10,773 nt of DNA from an uncultured Oscillospiraceae bacterium (GTDB lineage Bacteria; Bacillota; Clostridia; Oscillospirales; Oscillospiraceae). The notes below the pieces were generated by a model. It saw only the letters and a list, made by a program, of their open reading frames with translations. It searched no databases and was not told where the DNA came from. The DNA lies in NCBI GenBank assembly GCA_900769995.1, contig CAAGIT010000115.1, positions 1 to 10,773 of the forward strand. The letters run 5' to 3'. Made by a program: the position numbers and the translations under genes. Below, in pieces: positions 1 through 6,535 of this stretch (its first letter is position 1; the number at the start of each line of letters is the position of its first letter).

Positions 1-2
1 CG

Positions 3-1307
3 CAGTTCAACTGGGGCTATGATCCGAAAAACTACAATGTTCCCGAGGGCGGATATTCCACCGATCCCTATAACGGCGCCACAAGAATCACGGAATTCAA
101 GCAAATGGTTCAGGCGCTCCACGCGGCCGGAATCAGCGTGGTAATGGATGTTGTTTATAACCATACCTACGACGCAAACAGCTCCTTCAACAGAATCGTT
201 CCGTATTACTATTACAGATACACCTCTGCCGGTGCCAATTCCTCTGCCTCCGGCTGCGGCAACGATACGGCGTCCGAACGATATATGTTCGGCAAGTTCA
301 TGGTGGATTCCACGGCCTATTGGGTCGGGGAATACAAGCTTGACGGTCTTCGCTTTGACCTGATGGGTCTTCACGACCTTGCCACCATGCAGGAGGTCGA
401 AGCTGCGGTTCATACCATCAATCCCCACGCGATCATTTACGGCGAGGGCTGGACTATGGGCTCGACCATCAACCAGGAGCCGCAGGCAAACCAAACGCAG
501 ATCAGTAAGATCACGCCGACGGGTGACGCCATCGGCAGTGTTGCGGTGTTCAACGATGTCATTCGCGACGGCCTGAAGGGCAGCGTATTCTCCACCGGAG
601 CACAGGGCTACATCAACGGAAATGCCACGGGTATGCTCGGCAATGTTCTTTTTGGCATCAAGGGCGGTCAGGGCACCGGCATGGGCTGGTCGGTCGACAA
701 CGCGATGGTCATCAACTACATGAGCGCGCACGACAACAACACGCTCTGGGATAAGCTTCGGCTTTCTGCTGCCGATGCCACGGAAGAACAGCTCGTCAGA
801 ATGAACAAGCTCGGCGCGGCGATCCTTATGATCTCCAAGGGCACGCCGTTCTGGCAGGCGGGCGAGGAAATGCTGCGCACGAAGCCGGACGGCTCCGGTG
901 GTTACGACCATAACAGCTACAAGTCCGATGACGCTGTGAACAATATCGATTGGTCGGTTCTTGACGGAAGCTCCGTACAGTATCAGACGATGGTATATTA
1001 TCGCGGCCTGATCGAAATGCGTAAGGCGTTTGATATATTCACCACCAACAATACTGCGGTATTCTGCGAGGAGCTTGGCGACGGAGCCATGGCGATCACC
1101 ATAGATAACCACGCGGGAGCAAAGGCGCTTGTGGTCATCAACCCCAACCGTGCCGCGCTCGAGTATACGCTGACGGAAAGCTGGCATCTTGTCGCTGACG
1201 CTGACAGAGCTGGCTCCGACAGCCTTGGCGTGGAAACCGGTTCCGTCACTGTGGACGGGATCGGGATCCGGATCTATGTGAATGACGCCGTTTATAACGG
1301 AAAGTAA
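3..1307 (+). CDS. pulA: Type I pullulanase, C-terminal part (5' end outside window)
   Basis: Pullulanase (EC 3.2.1.41) hydrolyses alpha-1,6 branch points of pullulan, amylopectin and branched dextrins. The reading frame is open from base 3 to a TAA at 1305-1307, giving 434 visible residues; an internal ATG at 105 is not the start because the frame upstream already reads the pullulanase signature NWGYDPKNY. GH13 conserved regions follow in order: DVVYNHT (residues about 49-55 of the fragment), GLRFDLMGLHD with nucleophile Asp119, IYGEGW with acid/base Glu148, and SAHDNNTLWDKL with the transition-state stabiliser Asp244. All three catalytic residues are present. The last ~120 residues fit the usual beta-sandwich C-terminal domain. 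No cell-wall sorting motif or C-terminal anchor is seen, so whether it is secreted depends on the missing N-terminus, where CBM48/CBM41 modules would also lie. A strong terminator 9 bases downstream separates it from the next unit. The family is very sure. Confidence 0.96.
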   Translation, partial: QFNWGYDPKNYNVPEGGYSTDPYNGATRITEFKQMVQALHAAGISVVMDVVYNHTYDANSSFNRIVPYYYYRYTSAGANSSASGCGNDTASERYMFGKFMVDSTAYWVGEYKLDGLRFDLMGLHDLATMQEVEAAVHTINPHAIIYGEGWTMGSTINQEPQANQTQISKITPTGDAIGSVAVFNDVIRDGLKGSVFSTGAQGYINGNATGMLGNVLFGIKGGQGTGMGWSVDNAMVINYMSAHDNNTLWDKLRLSAADATEEQLVRMNKLGAAILMISKGTPFWQAGEEMLRTKPDGSGGYDHNSYKSDDAVNNIDWSVLDGSSVQYQTMVYYRGLIEMRKAFDIFTTNNTAVFCEELGDGAMAITIDNHAGAKALVVINPNRAALEYTLTESWHLVADADRAGSDSLGVETGSVTVDGIGIRIYVNDAVYNGK

Positions 1308-1316
1308 TGTTCTTAT

Positions 1317-1354
1317 GCAGGCGGCTGCTCCAAAAGAGCGCCGCCTGCTATTTG
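1317..1354 (+). terminator. Intrinsic terminator of pulA
   Basis: GCAGGCGGC (1317-1325) pairs perfectly with GCCGCCTGC (1340-1348). Inside it GCTC (1327-1330) pairs with GAGC (1336-1339) around the loop CAAAA, leaving one bulged T at 1326. The 13-bp stem is followed by a short, imperfect T stretch (TATTTG). It starts 9 bases after the pullulanase stop, as expected for its terminator. The weak T tract makes the efficiency uncertain. Confidence 0.85.
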
Positions 1355-1407
1355 CACAAAAAAAGAAATTTGGCATTTTGTACAAATGGCACATAATTTC
1401 TTTGTGC
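1354..1407. repeat. Concentric inverted repeat upstream of the operon promoter
   Basis: Outer arms: GCACAAA-(AAAA)-GAAATT at 1354-1370 against AATTTCTTTGTGC at 1395-1407, that is 13 bp paired with a 4-base insertion in the left arm. At the centre is a near-palindrome, ATTT(T)GTACAAAT (1375-1387). TGGCA occurs as a direct repeat on both sides of it (1371-1375 and 1387-1391). It lies just after the pulA terminator and ends 35 bases before the -35 box. It could be an operator with two nested symmetric half-site pairs, a second weak hairpin, or the remnant of a small element. No T run follows on either strand, so a terminator is less likely. The symmetry is seen; the function is not known. Confidence 0.6.
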
Positions 1408-1442
1408 ATAAAAACGAAATCGGTGGAGTTTTTATAAGTATC

Positions 1443-1471
1443 TTGACGAAAGAGCGGTTTATATGTATAAT
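1443..1471 (+). promoter_or_regulatory. Sigma-A-type promoter of the alpha-glucan uptake operon
   Basis: TTGACG (1443-1448) and TATAAT (1466-1471) are separated by exactly 17 bases: one mismatch to the -35 consensus and a perfect -10. Transcription should start near 1478, giving a leader of about 70 bases before the ATG at 1547. The leader contains GAGCGT twice (1483-1488 and 1510-1515), too short to interpret. I did not find a convincing catabolite-responsive element (cre) or a MalR/LacI-type palindrome around the promoter. The strong boxes and the GGAGGT site (1535-1540, 6 bases from the ATG) predict high expression of the first gene. Confidence 0.88.
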
Positions 1472-1546
1472 TTTTATATTCGGAGCGTTCTGCGCAAAGA
1501 AATCTACGCGAGCGTGAGGAGAAAATGATTTTTTGGAGGTAAATCA

Positions 1547-3262
1547 ATGAAACGAGTAGTATCTGTAATCGCCTTGATACTGACTCTGGCGCTTGTTACG
1601 GGCCTGTTTGCAGCTTGTGGTTCCGACGACACCAGCAACACCGGCGACGCCAACAAGGTCACAGTATCCTGGTATCAGGGCAGCAAGCTCCTGAAGGAAG
1701 ACAAGGTGGACAAGGGTACCACCATCACTGCATGGGAACCCCCTGTAGTGGAAGAGAAGGCGTTCACCGGCTGGTATGCCGAGGCTTCTCTGAGCGAAGA
1801 GTTCGACTTCACGCAGCCCATCAACGCTGACACCGACATCTTCGCAAAGTACACCAGCACCAAGTTCGTGGAAGACACCAACGAGTACTACCTGATTGGC
1901 ACCGGCTCCGGCGACATGAAGGCCAGCGCCTGGGATCATGCCAATTCCATGCAGAACCTGATGATGACCAAGGTTGACGATGCAACTGCCAATGTCTATG
2001 AGATCGAGCTTCTCATGTACGCAGGCGACGCATTCCAGATCTGCTACGGCGGCACCTATGACGGCCAGGTCGGTATCGGCTATGTTCCCGGCGTTGAGTA
2101 TGCTGACGGCACCAACAAATACGACAGCAACACCTATACCGCGGCTGACAAGAAGGTTGCAACCGTTAAGGACAGCGAAGGCAACGTAGTCTTCGAAGGT
2201 CACGACGAATTCAACAAGGAATACTGGACCTGGAACATCTTCCTCGCAGAAGGCCAGGACGGCATTTACAAGATCACCTACACCACTTATCCCGATCATC
2301 CCGCAGACAACCAGATCACCTTCGAGCTGGTCGAGAAGAAGGAACCCCTTGCAGAGACGCACGAGATGTATGTCATCGGCTCCATGTGCGAGTGGGACTT
2401 CGCGGACGACTATAAGATGACCCCCGATGACACGAAGGAAAACTTCTCCTTCCTGCTCAACATCACCGAGGATGCCGAGATCAAGCTTCGCAACAAGATC
2501 TCCGACACTTGGTACGGCGTGGCTGAGTCCACCGCAGAGGGCCCCTGGACCCTCGGCTCCGGCAGCGAGAACCTCGTTCTGACCGCCGGCGTTTACAAGA
2601 TCAACTACAGCGTAAGTGAAGACACCGCTACGGTCGAGGCGGTTGCCAAGTCCTACTGGCTGGCAGGCGTTGTCAACGGTGCAGCGAACTGGAACTGCGC
2701 TTCCGGCATCGAATTCGAGAAGGTTGACGACACCACCTATAAGGCATACTACACCTTCACCGAGGCTGATACCGATGCTTCCTGGATGACCGGCTTCGTC
2801 GGCGCATGCAAGGCTGTTTACGGCTACGCAGGCTGGGATGCAGAAATCTGGTACGGCAATGAGACCGACGGCGACAATGTCACGATCGACTCCTACGGCC
2901 TGTATGAGCTGGTTCTCACGCTGGACGATGAGACCGGCGCGACCGGCACCCTCACTGCTACCAAGCTCGAAGGCTACTTCCTCGTTGGCACCATCGGTGA
3001 CGGCGACACCTGGAGAGCAGAATCCCAGAACAAGATCGAGTCCGACGGCGACAAGATCTCCATCGAGTACACCTGGACCGAGAAGGACAATGCTGACTGG
3101 CTGGGCGCAGATCAGATCTCCGCAATCAAGATCATCTACGTTGATGCAGACGGCAATGTTACCTGGTACGGCGCAGAGGGCGGCGACAACGTCATCATCG
3201 GCGAGACCGGCACTTACACCATCACCTTGGAAGGCGAAGCAGTCGTAGCCACCAAGCAGTAA
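1547..3262 (+). CDS. Multimodular lipoprotein, probable starch-binding surface protein
   Basis: 571 residues. A basic N-terminus and hydrophobic stretch end at FAAC with Cys24 as the likely lipidation site, so it is probably anchored outside the membrane. Residues ~38-105 form one InlB_B/Listeria-Bacteroides-type beta-grasp repeat (the FTGWYAEASL...EFDF...DTDIFAKY pattern). Then come four beta-rich modules, each opening with an aromatic-hydrophobic-x-Gly motif: A ~113-267 (YYLIG), B ~274-366 (MYVIG), C ~370-473 (YWLAG), D ~477-571 (YFLVG). B, C and D each contain WYG (Trp322, Trp435, Trp540) followed by a strand ending in a G-x-Y turn. C and D are clearly tandem relatives. Such Trp-rich tandem modules resemble the carbohydrate-binding layout of SusE/SusF proteins and CBM26-like starch-binding modules, but I cannot name a family firmly. 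No catalytic motif is seen. Being first in a maltodextrin operon supports glucan binding. Lys codons are almost all AAG, which suggests high expression. Start fixed by GGAGGT at 1535-1540. Confidence 0.82.
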   Translation: MKRVVSVIALILTLALVTGLFAACGSDDTSNTGDANKVTVSWYQGSKLLKEDKVDKGTTITAWEPPVVEEKAFTGWYAEASLSEEFDFTQPINADTDIFAKYTSTKFVEDTNEYYLIGTGSGDMKASAWDHANSMQNLMMTKVDDATANVYEIELLMYAGDAFQICYGGTYDGQVGIGYVPGVEYADGTNKYDSNTYTAADKKVATVKDSEGNVVFEGHDEFNKEYWTWNIFLAEGQDGIYKITYTTYPDHPADNQITFELVEKKEPLAETHEMYVIGSMCEWDFADDYKMTPDDTKENFSFLLNITEDAEIKLRNKISDTWYGVAESTAEGPWTLGSGSENLVLTAGVYKINYSVSEDTATVEAVAKSYWLAGVVNGAANWNCASGIEFEKVDDTTYKAYYTFTEADTDASWMTGFVGACKAVYGYAGWDAEIWYGNETDGDNVTIDSYGLYELVLTLDDETGATGTLTATKLEGYFLVGTIGDGDTWRAESQNKIESDGDKISIEYTWTEKDNADWLGADQISAIKIIYVDADGNVTWYGAEGGDNVIIGETGTYTITLEGEAVVATKQ

Positions 3263-3280
3263 TCGAAAAACCTGAATGCA

Positions 3281-3312
3281 GCGGGGGAGGGCTATGCCCC
3301 TCCCCGCGTTTT
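3281..3312 (+). terminator. Hairpin between the binding lipoprotein and malE, likely partial terminator
   Basis: GCGGGG (3281-3286) pairs with CCCCGC (3302-3307), and AGGG (3288-3291) with CCCT (3298-3301), with one bulged G (3287) and a six-base loop. TTTT follows at 3309-3312. The 10-bp GC-rich stem lies 18 bases after the stop codon of the first gene. No promoter is visible in the 80-base gap before malE, so I read it as a leaky terminator and/or a 3'-end stabiliser of the first mRNA rather than an absolute end. Confidence 0.75.
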
Positions 3313-3342
3313 CAACCAATCATTGATTTTTAGGAGGAAGCT

Positions 3343-4629
3343 ATGAAGTTTCGCAAAATGATTAGTCTCCTTTTGGTCATCATTATGTGCGCGGCAGTTC
3401 TTGCCGCCTGCGGAAGCGATGACAACGGCGGCGCTGCTGCAACGGGAGACGGCCAGAGCTATACACTGACTGTTTGGTCTTCTCAGGAAGATCAGGAAAT
3501 GATCAAGGAAATGTGCAATGCATACGCAGCGGCGAACCCCCAGAACACCTATAAGTTCCTCTTCGGTGTTCAGGGTGAGAGCGATGCGGCCGACAAGGTT
3601 CTCAACGACGTAACCTCCGGTCCCGATGTGTTCTCGTTCGCCAGTGACCAGATCAACAAGCTCTATACGGGCGGCGCACTCGCAAGAGTCGGCGGCGAAA
3701 TCGAGACTGAGGTCAAGGAAGCCAACACGGCCGATTCCGTGGATGCTGCGACTCTTACCATCGGCGGCGAGGATATGCTGTATGCTTATCCCATGACCGG
3801 CGATAACAACTATTTCGTCTACTACGACAAGAGCGTTTACACAGACCCCTCCCAGCTTGCAACGCTGGATGCTATGCTCGAAACCGCACAGAGTGCCGGC
3901 AAGACCGTTCACTTCAAGCTGAATGATGACGGCTGGTATCTTTCCAGCTTCTTCTTTGCAAATCCTGACCTGGGCTACGAGGTTCATTATGATGACAACA
4001 TGAACCAGACCGGCGTGGATATCAACTTTAACAATGAGGACGGACTGAAGGCTCTGCAGGCTGTCCGCGACTATTACTATGACAGCAACGGCACACTGGT
4101 TATCAATACGGACGACTCCAAGATTATTGCCGGCTTCACGGATAACACGGTTGCAGCAGCCGTAACGGGCATCTGGAACCTGAAGTCCATCCAGGATCTG
4201 CTTGGCGATAACATGGGCGTTGCCACTCTGCCGACTGCCAATATCGGCGGCGAGCAGGTTCAGCTTTCCGGCTTCACGGGCTACAAGCTGATCGGCGTCA
4301 ACAACTTCAGCCAGAACAAGGGTGAGGCACACAAGCTCGCTCTCTGGCTCACAAACGAACAGAATCAGATTAAGCGTCATGAGGTTCGCGGCTTTGGCCC
4401 CACCAACAAGAATGCGATCGCAACCGAAGCGGTTCAGAATGACGCGGTGATCTCGGTCATTCTTCAGCAAGCACAGTATAACCGCCCGCAGAAGGGCGTC
4501 CCCGCCAACTACTGGACGCCTATGGGCGCTCTGATCACGCCTTTCCTTACTGAGGAAAAGGAAGCTCAGACAGATGAAAGGCTCCAGGACTATCTTGATG
4601 CCTGCGTGAGAGAAATCAAGGGAGAGTAA
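3343..4629 (+). CDS. malE: Maltose/maltodextrin ABC transporter substrate-binding lipoprotein
   Basis: 428 residues, the normal length for family 1 extracellular solute-binding proteins. A lipoprotein signal ends at the lipobox LAAC with Cys23, followed by a Ser/Asp/Gly/Ala-rich linker. The mature part opens with LTVWSSQEDQEMI, the first strand and helix typical of MalE-like proteins. It continues with GPDVFSFASDQINKL, the conserved first-lobe segment, then AYPMTGDNNYFVYYDKSVY, the hinge region. The second lobe contains GFTDNTVAAAVTGIWN and FTGYKLIGVNNFSQ. The protein would capture maltodextrins and deliver them to MalF-MalG. The ligand is inferred from the flanking GH13 enzymes; a general oligosaccharide specificity is the alternative. 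AGGAGG (3332-3337) lies 5 bases before the ATG. It is flanked on both sides by hairpins, which would decouple its level from that of the permease genes. Confidence 0.93.
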   Translation: MKFRKMISLLLVIIMCAAVLAACGSDDNGGAAATGDGQSYTLTVWSSQEDQEMIKEMCNAYAAANPQNTYKFLFGVQGESDAADKVLNDVTSGPDVFSFASDQINKLYTGGALARVGGEIETEVKEANTADSVDAATLTIGGEDMLYAYPMTGDNNYFVYYDKSVYTDPSQLATLDAMLETAQSAGKTVHFKLNDDGWYLSSFFFANPDLGYEVHYDDNMNQTGVDINFNNEDGLKALQAVRDYYYDSNGTLVINTDDSKIIAGFTDNTVAAAVTGIWNLKSIQDLLGDNMGVATLPTANIGGEQVQLSGFTGYKLIGVNNFSQNKGEAHKLALWLTNEQNQIKRHEVRGFGPTNKNAIATEAVQNDAVISVILQQAQYNRPQKGVPANYWTPMGALITPFLTEEKEAQTDERLQDYLDACVREIKGE

Positions 4630-4656
4630 TCTGCCTGCTGGATGAAATCCTGACGT

Positions 4657-4702
4657 GCAATCATAGTGGGTAAGGAAGCACCTTGCCCACTATGTTGCTT
4701 TT
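4657..4702 (+). terminator. Strong hairpin after malE, terminator or attenuator
   Basis: CATAGTGGG (4662-4670) pairs perfectly with CCCACTATG (4686-4694). The stem continues inward with TAAGG (4671-4675) against CCTTG (4681-4685, one G-U pair) around the loop AAGCA. It continues outward with GCAA (4657-4660) against TTGC (4695-4698) across one bulged T. TTTT follows directly (4699-4702). This 18-bp stem is the longest hairpin in the window. Its place 27 bases after the malE stop is where many mal-type operons lower expression of the permease genes. Confidence 0.85.
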
Positions 4703-4719
4703 GGCACATGCCACGCATC

Positions 4720-4812
4720 AAAGGCTGTTTGATACCGATCACCAAAATCAAGCCTTTATGATTTTGACGATTTCGGGATTTGTCGACAGCCTGCAACGTC
4801 GGAACGGCGTTG
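4720..4812 (+). other. Structured intergenic RNA segment with mutually exclusive pairings
   Basis: Hairpin 2: AAAGGC (4720-4725) with GCCTTT (4752-4757), then TTGAT (4729-4733) with ATCAA (4747-4751), with a 3-base bulge. Hairpin 3: CAACGTCG (4794-4801) with CGGCGTTG (4805-4812), including one T-G pair and a GAA loop. An alternative long-range pairing uses AGGCTGT (4722-4728) and ACAGCCT (4786-4792); it shares bases with hairpin 2, so the two cannot form together. It also contains the palindrome GTCGAC (4782-4787). No open reading frame with a ribosome site is found here. It matches no RNA family that I recognise; it may also be a copy of an intergenic repeat. Confidence 0.5.
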
Positions 4813-4848
4813 AAAACCGAATGAAATGCATATTTTCATCGGTTTTTT
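4813..4848 (+). terminator. Second intrinsic-terminator-like hairpin before malF
   Basis: AAAACCGA (4813-4820) pairs with TCGGTTTT (4839-4846) and TGAAA (4822-4826) with TTTCA (4834-4838), with one bulged A (4821). The T run continues to 4848, giving six T's in 4843-4848. The layout is that of an intrinsic terminator, although the stem is AT-rich. It touches hairpin 3 (4794-4812) directly. It also contains the upstream in-frame ATG (4826-4828) that a naive reading would take as the malF start. From 4849 to 4975 I see no promoter, RNA or gene. Confidence 0.7.
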
Positions 4849-4975
4849 GGGAAGCTCTGCATCCATCCGCAAGAGCGGTCAGCGTGAGATTTTGTTTCAA
4901 ACCAAAGAGTTGGAGAAAAGATCCGCTGCCGCCGCTGATTTGTTCAGAGGTTCCTTGTATGAGAAAAAAAGATGT

Positions 4976-4984
4976 AAAGGGGGG
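4976..4984 (+). promoter_or_regulatory. Ribosome binding site that fixes a TTG start for malF
   Basis: AAAGGGGGG at 4976-4984 is the only strong Shine-Dalgarno-like stretch ahead of malF, and a TTG follows after 6 bases (4991-4993). The in-frame ATG at 4826 has no comparable site, lies in the loop of a terminator hairpin, and would add a 55-residue segment unlike permease N-termini. The next in-frame ATG (about 5204) would cut into the conserved part before the first membrane segment. Confidence 0.75.
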
Positions 4985-4990
4985 CATACC

Positions 4991-6535
4991 TTGGATCTCT
5001 CATATTACAAATTATCAGCCGGCGGGAAGATAGCCTATAAGCTAAAGCGGTTTTTCCGCAACCTCGGCGGCAATATACGAAAGAGCATCATAAGGTTCTT
5101 TAAGAGGATCGGTTCCTTCTTCTGCGGCATACTGTCGGCGATTAAGAATTTTGCACTGAACTTCTACTACGGCAATGCGCTTACGAAAGCCTCATACCTT
5201 GTGATGGGCTCCGGCCATATTGCGCGCGGACAGATCGTAAGGGGCATTATTTATTTTCTGATTCAGATTGGCTTTGTCTTCTATATGGCAGTGTTCGGCG
5301 GAAATTATCTGTCAATGTTCTTTGAGAATTTCTTTACGGGCGGCAATGTCGGCAGAGTGCAGACCAGTGTTTCCGGTGTTTGGGATGATAATCTCGGTGA
5401 ATACGTGACCGTCCTTGGTGACAATTCTTTCCTCATCCTGCTCTATGGCATCCTGACATTGTTTGTGATCGCGTTCTTCCTGATATGCTATTTCAAGTCG
5501 GTGAAGGAGAGCTATCAGCTCGAGCAGCAAAGTATTATTCGGATCAGACCTGACAAATTCACCAAAGATATGGCGCATATGCTCGATGGAAAGTTCCATA
5601 TCACGCTGCTCAGCCTTCCCATGCTGGGCCTGTTGATCTTTACCATCATTCCGCTGATCACGATGATCCTCATCGCGTTTACAAACTACGACGCAGCGCA
5701 TGAGGTTCCCTCGCGACTGTTCCAGTGGGTAGGCTTTGAGAACTTCAAGCAGCTCTTTGTAAGCGGCTCCGCAGTGGGCTCGACCTTCTGGAGAGTTCTC
5801 GGCTGGACGCTCACGTGGGCTTTCTTTGCAACCTTCACCAGCTATTTCTGCGGTATGCTGCTTGCAATGCTGATCAACCGAAAGGGAATCAAGCTCAAGA
5901 AGCTCTACCGTACCATGTTTGTTGCGACCATCGCAGTGCCGCAGTTCGTATCTCTGCTTATTATGTCCAAAATGCTGGATGCCGGCGGCGGTACGATCGG
6001 CTCGGGCGGCGGTATCATCACGCAGTTCATTGAAAACGTATTTGGATACCACCTGCAATTCGGCCTGGACATCAATACCACCCGTATTCTGATCATCCTG
6101 GTCAACCTGTGGATCGGCGTACCCTACAGTATGCTGATGTGCTCCGGTATTCTGATGAATATTCCTGCGGATCTTTATGAATCTGCCCGCATTGACGGCG
6201 CTTCACCTGCCCGCAGATTCTTCAAGATCACCCTGCCTTATATGTTCTTTGTCACCGGTCCGTACCTGATTACGCAGTTCATTGGCAATATCAATAACTT
6301 CAACGTGATCTATCTGCTCAGCGGCGGCGGTCCGGGCAACAATATGCTGTACACCGACGGCGCCAAGGGCACAGACCTCCTGATCACATGGCTCTATAAG
6401 CTGTCACTGGGTGTTGACCGAGATTATAAGCTGGCCTCCGTGATAGGCATTCTTGTGTTTGTGATCTCCGCAGTCTTCAGCCTTGCTGTGTACAACAAAT
6501 CCTCTGCAGTGAAAGGAGAGGACAATTTCCAATGA
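4991..6535 (+). CDS. malF: Maltodextrin ABC transporter permease, MalF-type
   Basis: 514 residues from a TTG start. One of two membrane subunits through which MalE-bound oligosaccharides enter the cell. The first ~55 residues are basic with FF pairs at 21-22, 36-37 and 43-44 and are probably amphipathic and cytoplasmic. TM1 lies at ~85-103, an extracytoplasmic loop at ~104-144, TM2 at ~147-168 and TM3 at ~204-230. The MetI-like permease core follows. Its EAA loop reads YESARIDGASPARRFFKITLP (~396-416), the coupling helix that contacts the ATPase. The extra N-terminal membrane segments and small loop are typical of MalF rather than MalG and much shorter than the E. coli MalF P2 domain. The stop overlaps the malG start by 4 bases (ATGA, 6532-6535), implying translational coupling. 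A 361-base structured gap separates it from malE. Family call is sure; the start is probable. Confidence 0.92.
   Translation: MDLSYYKLSAGGKIAYKLKRFFRNLGGNIRKSIIRFFKRIGSFFCGILSAIKNFALNFYYGNALTKASYLVMGSGHIARGQIVRGIIYFLIQIGFVFYMAVFGGNYLSMFFENFFTGGNVGRVQTSVSGVWDDNLGEYVTVLGDNSFLILLYGILTLFVIAFFLICYFKSVKESYQLEQQSIIRIRPDKFTKDMAHMLDGKFHITLLSLPMLGLLIFTIIPLITMILIAFTNYDAAHEVPSRLFQWVGFENFKQLFVSGSAVGSTFWRVLGWTLTWAFFATFTSYFCGMLLAMLINRKGIKLKKLYRTMFVATIAVPQFVSLLIMSKMLDAGGGTIGSGGGIITQFIENVFGYHLQFGLDINTTRILIILVNLWIGVPYSMLMCSGILMNIPADLYESARIDGASPARRFFKITLPYMFFVTGPYLITQFIGNINNFNVIYLLSGGGPGNNMLYTDGAKGTDLLITWLYKLSLGVDRDYKLASVIGILVFVISAVFSLAVYNKSSAVKGEDNFQ

Noticed and set aside
1510..1515. GAGCGT direct repeat in the mRNA leader (also at 1483-1488)
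   Set aside because: Only six bases long and within GC-rich sequence; chance is sufficient to explain it.
1408..1546. Catabolite-responsive element or MalR-type operator near the promoter
   Set aside because: Searching by eye for TGNAANCGNTNNCA-like and GCAAACGNTTGC-like palindromes gave no acceptable match; AAACGAAATCGG near 1414 lacks the required symmetry.
1544..3319. 591-codon open frame on the - strand, opposite the binding lipoprotein
   Set aside because: It mirrors the strongly biased codon use of the real + strand gene. Its translation is a low-complexity run of hydrophobic residues without a domain, and the + strand has a promoter, ribosome site, lipobox and recognisable modules.
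3292..4470. 392-codon open frame on the - strand, opposite malE
   Set aside because: The + strand encodes a clear MalE-like protein with its own ribosome site; the antisense translation shows no known motif.
4590..4796. 68-codon - strand frame in the malE-malF gap
   Set aside because: It overlaps the end of malE and the hairpin array; no ribosome site or recognisable protein.
4764..4838. Internal promoter for malF (TTGACG at 4764-4769, TTGAAA at 4810-4815)
   Set aside because: TTGACG has no -10-like box 16-18 bases downstream. TTGAAA has only a weak TATTTT at a 15-base spacing, inside the terminator stem.
4683..5033. Possible small gene of 116 codons in the malE-malF gap
   Set aside because: It starts inside the right arm of a strong hairpin, crosses two more hairpins and the malF start, has no ribosome site, and shows no family motif.
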